A stretch of 64,000 nucleotides of DNA from the NCBI RefSeq assembly GCF_014269285.1, contig NZ_JACOAF010000044.1, forward strand, positions 186,001 to 250,000, in the 5' to 3' direction. This DNA is from Rufibacter sediminis (GTDB lineage: Bacteria > Bacteroidota > Bacteroidia > Cytophagales > Hymenobacteraceae). This document shows positions 18,101-27,047 of this stretch, piece after piece (within the stretch, counting starts at the first letter, position 1; each line of letters begins with the position of its first letter). The notes beneath the pieces were generated by a model. The model did no database searches and had not been told where the DNA came from. It saw only the letters and a list, made by a program, of their open reading frames with translations. The position numbers and the translations under genes were made by a program.

Positions 18101-18925
18101 ATGTCTTTTCGCAAGTCGTTTTTCTATCTGCTCTTCTTTATTGGGGTCGTGCAGCTGAGTTCCTGTAATGTTTACCGGCAGAACGTGATGTTTAGAACGG
18201 AAGGCGACGTAAACGCAGATCTGCTTCGGGCCTCCATGGTGGAAGCAGGAAGAAACTATAGAATTCAGCCAAATGATGTCCTGAATATCAGAATCTATAC
18301 CAACAAAGGAGAGATTCTGGTAGATCCTAACAACTTCTTACGACAGGAATTAACCCAGACAGGGAATAGTGGGGGGCGAAGTATAGCTTCTCAACAAAAT
18401 AACCAAAAAGAGCAGCAAGAGTATACGGTTCTGCCAAATGGGGAAGTGAAGGTTCCTATGATTGGGTTTGTGCCGGTGCAAGGGTTAACTGTTTCGCAAG
18501 CTGATAGTCTGTTCCAAAGCAGGTTTGAAACTTATTATAGAGACACCTTTGTTTATTCACAAGTGATCAGTAGAAGAGTGATTGTGCTGGGGGCGGCAGG
18601 AGGAAAAGTAATTCCGCTCACCAACGAGAATATCAACGTGGTGGAGGTTTTGGCGTTGGCAGGCGGGATTCCTGAAAATGGGAAGGCGCAAAATATACGA
18701 TTGATAAGGGATGTTGCTTCGGCTAAACCTATTGTTCATGTGATAGATTTGTCTACTGTAGCCGGTTTGCAAAAGGCGAGCCTTCGGGTACAGCCGAATG
18801 ATGTGGTTTATATAGAGCCTGTCAGAAGAGTGTTCAATGAATCTCTGCGAGATGTATTAATGGTAGTAGGAGCTGTTTCCAATGTGCTTACCTCTTATAT
18901 CGTTATTAAAGATATAATTAACTAA
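18101..18925 (+). CDS. Polysaccharide export lipoprotein (Wza type)
   Basis: 274 residues with a lipoprotein signal (LSSC near residue 24), an SPBP/Poly_export domain (about 60-160, YRIQPNDVLNIRIYTNKGE and VLPNGEVKVPMIGFVPVQG) and a following SLBB domain (about 165-245, ISRRVIVLGAAGGKVIPL). The C-terminus has a hydrophobic stretch (DVLMVVGAVSNVLTSYIVI) that could span the outer membrane. Such proteins form the outer-membrane channel for capsule or exopolysaccharide. First gene of a tight operon: the autokinase starts 15 nt downstream. Confidence 0.92.
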   Translation: MSFRKSFFYLLFFIGVVQLSSCNVYRQNVMFRTEGDVNADLLRASMVEAGRNYRIQPNDVLNIRIYTNKGEILVDPNNFLRQELTQTGNSGGRSIASQQNNQKEQQEYTVLPNGEVKVPMIGFVPVQGLTVSQADSLFQSRFETYYRDTFVYSQVISRRVIVLGAAGGKVIPLTNENINVVEVLALAGGIPENGKAQNIRLIRDVASAKPIVHVIDLSTVAGLQKASLRVQPNDVVYIEPVRRVFNESLRDVLMVVGAVSNVLTSYIVIKDIIN

Positions 18926-18940
18926 GTTCAAAGTAATTTC

Positions 18941-21376
18941 ATGAGTGTAAAGGCAGCCAATGATCTGGATGAACTGGATCATCGTTTGGGTAATGTTGAA
19001 GATGAAGAGGATGACGGTGGAACAAGTATTGACTTTGTCACCCTTCTGCATGTAGTACGGCGCAGCATTCCTTGGGTATTACTGCTTGTTTTTTTAGGGG
19101 CTTCTGCCTCTTACCTCTATCTAAGATATACCAAAAAGGTATATGAGTCTTCTTCTACTATCAAATTAGACGAGCAGTCTGAGGCGGGAGTTCTTGGGTT
19201 AGAGAATAATAATGCTTTGAAAGTAGAATCCGGCATTGGGAAGTTACAAGGTGAAGTTGATCTGATTAAATCAAATATTGTCTTTGAGAGGCTAAAGAAG
19301 ACCATGCCATTGCAAGTGAGCTATCACGTAGAGGCACGGGTCTTAGATGCGGAGCTCTATAAAAGTAGCCCCTTTGAGGTGACGTATGATTCTGCAAACT
19401 TTAGTCTATATGATCAGAAGATATATGTCAAATTTAGTTCTCCAGGTAAGTTCGATCTATCTATAGGGAAAGAAGGGGAGCATTCTGCTTATTCAGTTGG
19501 TGCCCCCATTGTTCTTTCTAATAGCGGAATTACTATCAAAACAACTCCAGAATTCTCACCTGCTAATGTAGGTGAGACTTACTACTTTATAGTTCATAGT
19601 GACAAATTCCTTAAAGGGTACATTAATAATAATCTTACCACTACTATTCTTAATCCAGAATCAAAAACTATCCAAATCTCTTTCAAAGATTTTGACAGGT
19701 TCAAAGCGCATGATATTGTAGATAATATAGATGCTGTTTATTTGCAACATAAACTTGAGAGAAGTAATCAAGCTAGTAGGCAGACACTAACTTTCTTAAA
19801 TGAGCAATTAAAAGAGACGGAAGACAGCCTGAGAAAAGCAGAGAACGATATTGAAAGATTTGTTAGACAAAACAAGTCTTACGATATCAAATCAAGTTTG
19901 CATGAGGCATTGGCTCAGGTGCAGGAGTTGGAAAAAGAAAAGCTGGAACTACGATTTCAATTGTCGCTTCTGAATACCATTCAATCAAAGGTGCAACGGA
20001 ATGAAGATTTAGGGATGATTGCTTCCAGTCTTCAAGGGCAGGAAAGCCAAGATCCTCAGTTGGCTGAGCAGTTAACTGAATTGAGTGATTTGCAGACTCG
20101 ACTTAGAACTGTCAGATTAACTAGTAGAGGAAATACTCTTGCGGATAACTCATTGGAGGAACGGTTAGAGTTTGCTCAAAATAGATTAAGAGACATTATC
20201 ACTGGTAGCAGAGGTCTGGTTCAAACTAAGATTGCTAATATTGATCGGACCCAAGGTGAGCTTACCGGAAGAATATTGCAAGCTCCTGCTCAGGAAACCG
20301 AACGCGCTAGACTGGAGCGTATTTTCGGGCTCTATGAAAGTTTCTTTACACAAATTCTTAATAAGCGAGTTGAATATGGCATTGCCATGGCAGGGACAAC
20401 CCCAGACTTTCAAATACTTTCTCCTGCAAACCTTCCGGATGAATCAAGCCCTATTTCTCCTAATAGGTTAATCATCTACGCTATTGGGATTGCCGGAGGG
20501 TTGTTTCTCGGAGTGGGTTTGATTGCTACCCGATATTTGATGCATGATACGGTAACCAATGTTCGGGAATTAGAACGTAATACTTCTATCCCGGTGCTAG
20601 GCGTGGTGCCTTCTTATGATAAGCAGAAGATGCCTTTCTCTAAGCTGGTGGTAAACCAGAACCCTAAATCAGCTTTAAGTGAGTCCATACGCTCCATTAG
20701 GACTAACTTGGAGTTTATGAGTGCCACCAAGAAGAAGCGGATTATTTCGGTTACTTCAACGATCAGTGGTGAGGGGAAAACCTTTGTGGCGGTAAACCTT
20801 GGTGGTATCATTGCCATGTCTGGCTTGAAAGTAGTCATTCTCGATCTAGACATGCGTAAACCGAAGGTGCACATTGCTTTGGACGGTGATAATAGCAAAG
20901 GGATGAGCACTATTCTCATTGATAAGCACTCAGTAACAGAAAGCGTACAGAGAACCTCTATCTCTGATCTGGATTTTATATCTGCCGGTCCTACTCCTCC
21001 CAACCCATCTGAGTTAATCATGGGTAGTCGTTTTGACAGCGTTTTAGAGGAATTGCACCAGAACTATGATGTTATTCTAGTGGACAGTCCACCAGTGGGG
21101 TTGGTGACAGATGGGGTGCTGATTATGAGAAAAGCGGATATTCCTCTGTACATCGTCCGAGCTAATTATTCCAAGAAAGCCTTCTTAAAAGGGATTGATA
21201 AAACAGTGCGTACAAACCACCTCACCAACATGGCTGCTATTTTGAATGATGTCAGCGGTGCAAACATGTATGGCTACGGGTATGGCTACGGGTATGGCTA
21301 CGGGTATGGTCAAGGCTATTATGATGAGGAGGAAAAGCCTACGATGGGGAATAAACTGAAATCTATCTTCAAGTAA
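18941..21376 (+). CDS. Polysaccharide co-polymerase/tyrosine autokinase (Wzc type BY-kinase)
   Basis: 811 residues. N-terminal Wzz domain with membrane helix IPWVLLLVFLGASASYLYL (about 45-63), a long coiled-coil/GNVR region (about 270-500), a second helix LIIYAIGIAGGLFLGVGLI (about 515-533), then the cytoplasmic kinase: Walker A STISGEGKTFVAVNLG, Walker A' VVILDLDMRKPKV, Walker B VILVDSPPVG. The C-terminal tail is a tyrosine cluster built from a YGYG repeat encoded by a 12-bp tandem repeat. Controls chain length and export through cyclic Tyr phosphorylation; the phosphatase gene follows 6 nt later. Confidence 0.94.
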   Translation: MSVKAANDLDELDHRLGNVEDEEDDGGTSIDFVTLLHVVRRSIPWVLLLVFLGASASYLYLRYTKKVYESSSTIKLDEQSEAGVLGLENNNALKVESGIGKLQGEVDLIKSNIVFERLKKTMPLQVSYHVEARVLDAELYKSSPFEVTYDSANFSLYDQKIYVKFSSPGKFDLSIGKEGEHSAYSVGAPIVLSNSGITIKTTPEFSPANVGETYYFIVHSDKFLKGYINNNLTTTILNPESKTIQISFKDFDRFKAHDIVDNIDAVYLQHKLERSNQASRQTLTFLNEQLKETEDSLRKAENDIERFVRQNKSYDIKSSLHEALAQVQELEKEKLELRFQLSLLNTIQSKVQRNEDLGMIASSLQGQESQDPQLAEQLTELSDLQTRLRTVRLTSRGNTLADNSLEERLEFAQNRLRDIITGSRGLVQTKIANIDRTQGELTGRILQAPAQETERARLERIFGLYESFFTQILNKRVEYGIAMAGTTPDFQILSPANLPDESSPISPNRLIIYAIGIAGGLFLGVGLIATRYLMHDTVTNVRELERNTSIPVLGVVPSYDKQKMPFSKLVVNQNPKSALSESIRSIRTNLEFMSATKKKRIISVTSTISGEGKTFVAVNLGGIIAMSGLKVVILDLDMRKPKVHIALDGDNSKGMSTILIDKHSVTESVQRTSISDLDFISAGPTPPNPSELIMGSRFDSVLEELHQNYDVILVDSPPVGLVTDGVLIMRKADIPLYIVRANYSKKAFLKGIDKTVRTNHLTNMAAILNDVSGANMYGYGYGYGYGYGYGQGYYDEEEKPTMGNKLKSIFK
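21269..21307 (+). repeat. 12-bp in-frame tandem repeat in the tyrosine tail
   Basis: Three successive, near-identical units of ATGGCTACGGGT encode the Tyr-Gly-rich tail of the autokinase. The unit length is a multiple of three, so gain or loss of a unit changes the number of tyrosines without a frameshift. Confidence 0.85.
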
Positions 21377-21382
21377 GGAAAT

Positions 21383-22135
21383 ATGTGGGGTGGTCTTCGG
21401 AAACTCTGGGAGAAGAAAGAGTCAGCTACCTCTTCCTTTGATGACCTGCAGGCTGATATGCACTCGCACCTTCTTCCGGGGTTAGATGACGGCGCCGCAA
21501 CACTGGAAGACGCAATGCAGCTTCTGGAAGCTCTCTACCAACTGGGGTTCAGAAAGCTTTGTATGACTCCGCATATTATGGGGGACTTCTATAAGAACAC
21601 CCCTGCTGCTATTCGGGAGAAGCTTTATGTACTGCAAGAGGCTACTGCTGCACGTGGTTTGGACATAGAGCTTTCCTGCGCAGCAGAATATTACATTGAT
21701 GAATGGTTTTTTGCTAAACTGCAGGCAGGGGAAGAGCTGTTGACTTTTGGGGGAGAGCGTAAGTTCCTCTTAATAGAGACTTCCTACATGAACGAGCCGC
21801 CCCATCTGCGGCAAGTGATTTTTGCGGCCCAGGCAGCTGGTTATACTCCGGTGTTGGCTCACCCGGAGCGATACACCTACTTCTATGGAAGAATTGAAGC
21901 ACTCCTGTCGCTAAGGGAAACTGGGATTTTATTTCAGGTGAATACCAATTCCTTAGCTGGCTATTACTCAAGTCAGGCCAAGGAAGTAGCCCGCCAGCTA
22001 ATCAAAAAGAAGATGGTTGAATTTTTGGGGACAGATACACACGCCATGAAACACATTAGAGTGCTGGAGCGTGTGGTCCAAGAGCCCTTATTCCAGGAAG
22101 CTATGAAATTACCGCTTCTAAACGCCTCGCTCTAA
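21383..22135 (+). CDS. PHP-family protein-tyrosine phosphatase (CpsB/YwqE type)
   Basis: 250 residues. The PHP metal-binding motifs are present: DMHSHLLPGLDDGA near residue 25, MTPHIMGDFY near 62, the SCAAEYYIDEW region near 98, VLAHPERYTYF near 157 and LGTDTHAMKH near 215. Enzymes of this family remove phosphate from the tyrosine tail of the cognate BY-kinase using two or three metal ions. The position immediately behind the kinase gene supports that role. Confidence 0.93.
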   Translation: MWGGLRKLWEKKESATSSFDDLQADMHSHLLPGLDDGAATLEDAMQLLEALYQLGFRKLCMTPHIMGDFYKNTPAAIREKLYVLQEATAARGLDIELSCAAEYYIDEWFFAKLQAGEELLTFGGERKFLLIETSYMNEPPHLRQVIFAAQAAGYTPVLAHPERYTYFYGRIEALLSLRETGILFQVNTNSLAGYYSSQAKEVARQLIKKKMVEFLGTDTHAMKHIRVLERVVQEPLFQEAMKLPLLNASL

Positions 22136-22154
22136 CTTTAACCTGCACCTCCTT

Positions 22155-23129
22155 TTGAAACATGTACTGATTACCGGTGGTACTGGCCTGCTGGGCCGTT
22201 TTCTGTTGCAGCGTCTGTTAAGTGAAGGGTGCAAAGTAACGGCTTTTTATAGGAAAACGCTTCCAGATACCTCGCACCCGAATCTGCATTGGGTGGAAGG
22301 GGACATTCTGGATCCTTTGTTGTTGAGGTCCCTGATCCAAGAGGTAGAGGAGGTCTATCATTGTGCCGGATTTGTGTCCTATGCTCCCCAGGATGCCGGT
22401 TTGCTTCAGCAAGTCAATGTAGAAGGTACCGCCAATATCGTGGACGCCTGCCTGATTAAGCCTGACGTACGTCTGTGCCACGTTAGCTCTATTGCGGCTG
22501 TTAACCGGAAAAAGGGCGAAAACCTCATACATGAAGACGTGAAATGGGACATGGCCGCTGAAAGGTCAGTGTATGCTTTCTCCAAACATTACGCTGAAAT
22601 GGAGGTTTGGAGAGGTATATCAGAAGGATTGAAAGCCGTGATCATTAACCCCTCGGTGATTTTAGGTCCCGGTGATATGGACCGCAGTAGCACCCAGTTA
22701 TTCAAATATATTTCCGAGGAGCGCGCCTTCTTTACTCGTGGGTATGCTAACTTCGTAGACGTGCGGGATGTGGTGGAGGCAATGGTTCTGTTAATGAACG
22801 GAAACCACTGGGGGGAGCGTTTCATCATCAATGGCCACACAACGTCTTACCAACATTTTTTCCAGGCGGTAGCTGTGCTGATGGGGAAGAGAGCTCCTTA
22901 TGTGAAGGTGCCTTCCTGGGTGTCAGAGATTGTGTGGCGCTTAGAGAGTATGCGGGGAAAATTAACGGGAGTAAAACCGTTGATTACCAAAGAGACTGCC
23001 AGAATCGCGAAAGAAAAGCATTTTTATTCCAATGCGAAAGTGAAGGCGGCAACTGGCATCATGTTCCGTCCGTTGGAAGATACCCTGCGTTGGAGTTGTG
23101 AGGAACTTGCAAAAGCAGGTACGCTGTAA
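22155..23129 (+). CDS. NAD-dependent epimerase/dehydratase (extended SDR)
   Basis: 324 residues. Rossmann motif VLITGGTGLLGRFLL at the N-terminus, SSIAAV and the YxxxK pair in YAFSKHYAE (about 138-146). The start is TTG at 22155: the ATG seven bases downstream is out of frame and the TTG directly precedes the Rossmann strand. Sequence character (INGHTTSYQHFFQ, YVKVPSWVSEIVWRLE) resembles dihydroflavonol-reductase-like SDRs rather than UDP-sugar 4-epimerases. A role in sugar or lipid modification is open. Co-transcribed with the exopolysaccharide genes by spacing (19 nt). Confidence 0.85.
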   Translation: MKHVLITGGTGLLGRFLLQRLLSEGCKVTAFYRKTLPDTSHPNLHWVEGDILDPLLLRSLIQEVEEVYHCAGFVSYAPQDAGLLQQVNVEGTANIVDACLIKPDVRLCHVSSIAAVNRKKGENLIHEDVKWDMAAERSVYAFSKHYAEMEVWRGISEGLKAVIINPSVILGPGDMDRSSTQLFKYISEERAFFTRGYANFVDVRDVVEAMVLLMNGNHWGERFIINGHTTSYQHFFQAVAVLMGKRAPYVKVPSWVSEIVWRLESMRGKLTGVKPLITKETARIAKEKHFYSNAKVKAATGIMFRPLEDTLRWSCEELAKAGTL

Positions 23130-23204
23130 AGCACTTCTTCTGTTGGGATTGTGTTGTATTGAAAGGGCGCGAACGAGTTCGCCCGTGTTGAGATTTACTT
23201 GTAG

Positions 23205-24605
23205 ATGAACGATAATTTTGAAGATTTCTCCAGTGAAGACTTAGACCTTGTCAAAAGGTTTGAAAGCATGCTGGAGGCCAATACTACTGTTTTCTTCGAT
23301 CTCTCAGATTATGAGAGTATCATAGATTACTATGCCAATAGCTTTAACTACAGCCAGGCCTTGAAAGCCTGTGATGTAGGCATCACGCAATATCCTTTCT
23401 CCACAGAATTGCTCATTGACAAGGCCCAGGTACTGGCCATGTTGGGCGCTTTTGACGAGGCCTTACACCTGGTGGAGGAAGTGGCGCAGATGGAGCCAGA
23501 CAATGAAGACATCCCCCTTACCAAAGGAATTATCTTCAACCAGAAAGGTGACTTTGAGTTGGCGATCAACTGCTTTAAGCAGGCCGTGGACCAGTCTGAG
23601 GTGAAAGACGATATCTATTTCAATATCGGGCTGTCTTACCAGAGCTGGGGTAAGTTCAAAGCGGCTATGAAGTACTATAAGAAGAGCCTGCTGCTGAACA
23701 TAGAGAATGAACTGGCCTTGCAGGAACTGTTGTACTGCCTTGAAATCACCGGCGAAGGCGACGGCGTTATTTCTTTTTTCCAGAGGTTCGTAGACGAGGA
23801 CCCGTATTCTGCCATGGCCTGGTTTAACCTGGGGCTGGCGTACAGCAGGTTGGGAAACCATGAGAAGGCAGTAGGCGCCTACGAGTACGCCACCTTGATT
23901 CAGCCCGACCTGGCGCCGGCGTATGTGAACCTGGCCAACAACTATGTGTATTTAGGGGAGTTCACCAAAGCCATTGAGGCGTTTCAGGGAGCCCTTGAGC
24001 ATACAGAGGCCAACGCCGACATCCTGTGCAACATTGGGGAGTGCTATGAAAAACTCTCGCAATGGGACCTGTCTCACAAATACTACCAGAAAGCCATTGA
24101 CCTTTCCCCTGAAATGGATGAGGCGTGGTTTGGCATTGGGGTGATTCTGGACTTGCAGGGAAAATGGATGGAAGCCGTTCATTTCTACCGGAAAGCCATT
24201 TCTTTCTACGCAGATAATGCGGATTACTGGCTTGCCCTGGCAGCGGCTGAATACCAACTGGGAAACATCATCTCCAGCGTGGAAGCCTATGAGCAAGCCA
24301 GTGTGCTTTCGCCAGAGAATAAAGATATCTGGCTAAACTGGTCTATCATTCTCTACGAGCAGGGGAACTACGAGGGAGCTATCGATCTACTTCTGAACGC
24401 GTTAGAGCTGCAGCCCGACGAGGCAGAACTGCAATATCGGTTGTGCGCGTACAGCCTGGCGGCAGGAAAGTATAAACAAGCATATAATTATCTAGAAAAT
24501 GCTTTAATTTTGGACTTCGATAAGCACAAGCTTCTCTTTGATTTCTTTCCCGAACTGGAGTCGCAGCGGGCCCTGGCCCGACTGATTGATCAGTATCGTA
24601 AATAA
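23205..24605 (+). CDS. Tetratricopeptide repeat protein
   Basis: 466 residues made of about ten TPR units, e.g. YFNIGLSYQSWGKFKAAMKY, AWFNLGLAYSRLGNHEKAVG, AYVNLANNYVYLGEFTKAIE and WLALAAAEYQLGNIISSVEA. There is no signal peptide or membrane segment, so it is probably a cytoplasmic scaffold. Similar long TPR proteins are common in Bacteroidota, with unknown partners. It is followed after 7 nt by the phosphosulfolactate synthase gene, and an interrupted hairpin (GGGCGCGAAC/GTTCGCCC) lies 45 nt before its ATG. Confidence 0.9.
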   Translation: MNDNFEDFSSEDLDLVKRFESMLEANTTVFFDLSDYESIIDYYANSFNYSQALKACDVGITQYPFSTELLIDKAQVLAMLGAFDEALHLVEEVAQMEPDNEDIPLTKGIIFNQKGDFELAINCFKQAVDQSEVKDDIYFNIGLSYQSWGKFKAAMKYYKKSLLLNIENELALQELLYCLEITGEGDGVISFFQRFVDEDPYSAMAWFNLGLAYSRLGNHEKAVGAYEYATLIQPDLAPAYVNLANNYVYLGEFTKAIEAFQGALEHTEANADILCNIGECYEKLSQWDLSHKYYQKAIDLSPEMDEAWFGIGVILDLQGKWMEAVHFYRKAISFYADNADYWLALAAAEYQLGNIISSVEAYEQASVLSPENKDIWLNWSIILYEQGNYEGAIDLLLNALELQPDEAELQYRLCAYSLAAGKYKQAYNYLENALILDFDKHKLLFDFFPELESQRALARLIDQYRK

Positions 24606-24612
24606 ACATTTC

Positions 24613-25395
24613 ATGAACTACGAACTTTCCCACCTCCCCCAACGCACCTCTAAACCAAGAGAGAGCGGTTTCACGATGGCCATGGACAAAGGCCTAAGCT
24701 TAAGAGAAACTGAAAATTTTGTGGAGGTAGCGGGAGAGTACGTAGATATTGTGAAGTTGGGCTGGGCGACCTCTTTTGTGACGCCGCATCTGGACCGCAA
24801 GCTTGAGATTTACCGCGAAGCTGGTATCCCGGTGTACTTTGGCGGTACTTTGTTTGAGGCTTTTATCGTGCGGGGGCAGTTTGAGGACTACCGGCGGTTG
24901 CTGGATAAGTATAAACTCACCTACGCCGAAATCTCTGACGGATCCATTGAGATGGACCATAACCTGAAGTGCCAGTACATCCGCACGTTGGCGGAGCAGG
25001 TGACGGTACTTTCTGAGGTGGGTTCCAAAGATGACCAGAAAATCATTCCGCCCTACAAGTGGATCAGCCTGATGCAAGCTGAATTGGATGCCGGCGCCTG
25101 GAAAGTGATTGGAGAATCAAGAGAAGCCGGAAACGTGGGGCTGTTCCGGTCAACGGGTGAAGTGAGAAGCGGTCTGGTGGAGGAAATTCTCACCAAGATT
25201 CCTTTTGAGAAGATTATCTGGGAAGCTCCCCAAAAAGCGCAGCAGGTTTTCTTCATCAAACTGTTAGGGGCAAACGTTAACCTGGGCAATATCTCGCCTA
25301 ACGAAATTATTCCCTTAGAAACCATCCGTCTGGGCTTGAGAGGCGACACTTTTACCCATTTCCTGGACAAAGATTTATTAGATAAATTGCTCTAA
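24613..25395 (+). CDS. Phosphosulfolactate synthase (ComA family)
   Basis: 260 residues. The family adds sulfite to phosphoenolpyruvate to give (R)-phosphosulfolactate, first step of coenzyme M synthesis in methanogens. Family features: TSKPRESGFTMAMDKGLSL at the N-terminus, YVDIVKLGWATSFV (about 42-55), PVYFGGTLFEAFI (about 75-87), EISDGSIEM (about 107-115), the VIGESREAGNVGLF region, and IIWEAPQKAQQVFFI near the C-terminus. ATG at 24613 is preferred over a TTG inside the upstream TPR gene. No other coenzyme M gene is present. In Bacteroidota, phosphosulfolactate is a plausible precursor of cysteate and sulfonolipids; that link is inference. Confidence 0.88.
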   Translation: MNYELSHLPQRTSKPRESGFTMAMDKGLSLRETENFVEVAGEYVDIVKLGWATSFVTPHLDRKLEIYREAGIPVYFGGTLFEAFIVRGQFEDYRRLLDKYKLTYAEISDGSIEMDHNLKCQYIRTLAEQVTVLSEVGSKDDQKIIPPYKWISLMQAELDAGAWKVIGESREAGNVGLFRSTGEVRSGLVEEILTKIPFEKIIWEAPQKAQQVFFIKLLGANVNLGNISPNEIIPLETIRLGLRGDTFTHFLDKDLLDKLL

Positions 25396-25415
25396 TCTTC
25401 CTTAGCTACACCTTC

Positions 25416-26060
25416 ATGGAGTTACTCCGCCAGTTCATCGACTTATTTCTGCACCTGGACCAGCACCTCAGCCAGATCATCTCTGACTACGGTACCTGGA
25501 CCTATGCAATTCTCTTCCTCATCATTTTTGTGGAGACTGGTGTAGTGGTAATGCCTTTCCTGCCCGGAGATTCCCTTTTATTTGCCGCCGGGGCTTTTGC
25601 GGCTACCGGTGTCCTGAATATCTGGGTGTTGCTGGTCTTGCTTTTTGTGGCCGCTTTTCTGGGAGATACCCTAAACTACCTCATCGGCGACTATTTTGGC
25701 CCCAAGGTATTTAAACGGGACTACCGCTTCCTGAAACGGGAGTACCTCATGAAAACGCAGGGTTTCTATGAGAAGCATGGCGGCAAGACCATCATCTTCG
25801 CGCGGTTCATCCCCATCATCCGTACGTTTGCGCCTTTCGTGGCTGGCGTGGGCACCATGAAGTACAGTAAGTTTCTGTCTTACAACATCATTGGCGGTTT
25901 GCTGTGGGTGGTTGGATTTACGGTGGCGGGTTTCATCTTCGGGAACATTCCGGCGGTGAAGAAGAACTTCTCCTTCGTGATCTTCGGGATTATCTTGATT
26001 TCCATTATTCCGCCTATCATTGAGCTGGTGAAGCAGAAAATGAGTGCCAAGCACCAGTAG
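25416..26060 (+). CDS. DedA family membrane protein
   Basis: 214 residues, about five hydrophobic segments. DedA/SNARE-associated signatures: FVETGVVVMPFLPGDSLLF (about 41-59), ARFIPIIRTFAPFVAGVGTM (about 129-148) and the conserved glycines of YNIIGGLLWV. Members of this family are thought to flip undecaprenyl phosphate or phospholipids and support membrane homeostasis. It begins 20 nt after the phosphosulfolactate synthase gene and 30 nt before aroE, so the four genes from 23205 probably form one transcript. Confidence 0.93.
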   Translation: MELLRQFIDLFLHLDQHLSQIISDYGTWTYAILFLIIFVETGVVVMPFLPGDSLLFAAGAFAATGVLNIWVLLVLLFVAAFLGDTLNYLIGDYFGPKVFKRDYRFLKREYLMKTQGFYEKHGGKTIIFARFIPIIRTFAPFVAGVGTMKYSKFLSYNIIGGLLWVVGFTVAGFIFGNIPAVKKNFSFVIFGIILISIIPPIIELVKQKMSAKHQ

Positions 26061-26090
26061 AATCGTCTAGCCAATCCCCAGTTGATCAAG

Positions 26091-26828
26091 ATGGAAAACG
26101 AATACGGGTTAATTGGATACCGGCTGTCCCATTCTTTCTCTCAGAAATATTTCACCGAGAAATTCCTCACCGAAGGAATTCAGAACAGTGTGTACCATCT
26201 CTTTGAGCTGAACAGCATCTCTGAGTTCCCCGCGCTTCTGCAAGCCCACCCGCACCTGAAGGGGCTAAACGTCACCATTCCGTACAAAGAGGACATCCTT
26301 CCGTTTCTGGATGAACTGGAGCCGGTGGCAGCCAGCATTGGTGCCGTAAACGTGATCAAATTTGACCAGGGACGGCTCATTGGGCATAATTCAGATTACC
26401 AGGGGTTCATGCAATCGCTCCAGCACTTCTACCCGTGTTTCTCGCAGTCGCAGGCCTTGGTGCTGGGAACGGGCGGGGCGGCCAAGGCGGTGATGGCGGC
26501 GCTGGACTACCTGAACATTTCCTATAAAGTAGTTTCCAGGGAGAAAAAGCCGGGGTACATCACCTATCAGGAACTCACACCTGGAATCATGTCATCGGTT
26601 TCGCTGATTGTGAACGCGACGCCGGTAGGCACTTTCCCCAGGCAAGACGAGGCACCGGCCATTCCGTACGCGCTGCTGTCTTCTCACCACTACCTCTATG
26701 ATCTGGTGTACAATCCCGCCGAGACGCTTTTCCTGAAACGCGGGAAAGAGATGGGCGCCAAAACCATCAACGGCTACGAGATGCTCTGCCTGCAGGCCGA
26801 AGTTGCCTGGCAGATCTGGCACACCTAA
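26091..26828 (+). CDS. aroE: Shikimate dehydrogenase
   Basis: 245 residues, slightly short for the family. Reduces 3-dehydroshikimate to shikimate with NADPH. Seen: substrate site SHSFSQKYF near residue 13, catalytic Lys in NVTIPYKEDILPF near 61-73, GAVNVIKF, the catalytic Asp in GHNSDYQGF near 97, the nucleotide loop LGTGGAAKAV near 122, and NATPVGTFP near 176. The ATG at 26091 is preferred to a TTG three codons upstream. It is the last gene of the TPR-aroE cluster; a 40-bp palindrome starts one base after the stop. Confidence 0.95.
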   Translation: MENEYGLIGYRLSHSFSQKYFTEKFLTEGIQNSVYHLFELNSISEFPALLQAHPHLKGLNVTIPYKEDILPFLDELEPVAASIGAVNVIKFDQGRLIGHNSDYQGFMQSLQHFYPCFSQSQALVLGTGGAAKAVMAALDYLNISYKVVSREKKPGYITYQELTPGIMSSVSLIVNATPVGTFPRQDEAPAIPYALLSSHHYLYDLVYNPAETLFLKRGKEMGAKTINGYEMLCLQAEVAWQIWHT

Positions 26829-26829
26829 A

Positions 26830-26869
26830 CCCGTTTTGCGCCTGTTTTCTAAAATCAGGCCTTAAAACA
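26830..26869. repeat. 40-bp palindrome, copy 6
   Basis: Starts CCGTTTTGCGCCTGTTTTC and ends AGGCCTTAAAACAG, one of the copies closest to the consensus. It starts one base after the aroE stop codon. Confidence 0.8.
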
Positions 26870-27047
26870 GCCTTTCTTTCTCCTTCTTCCTTTCTGGCTT
26901 CCTGATAATTTAAAAGGTATCTTTCTGATAGAGAATAGAAAGGGAAAGGGTGCGCCATGTTTTTATTTTTTTCACGAAACGTGGTGCAACCTTTGGCACC
27001 GTGCAGGGCTCTTACCTCTAGAAGATCATTTTAATGACCCTCCTCCG

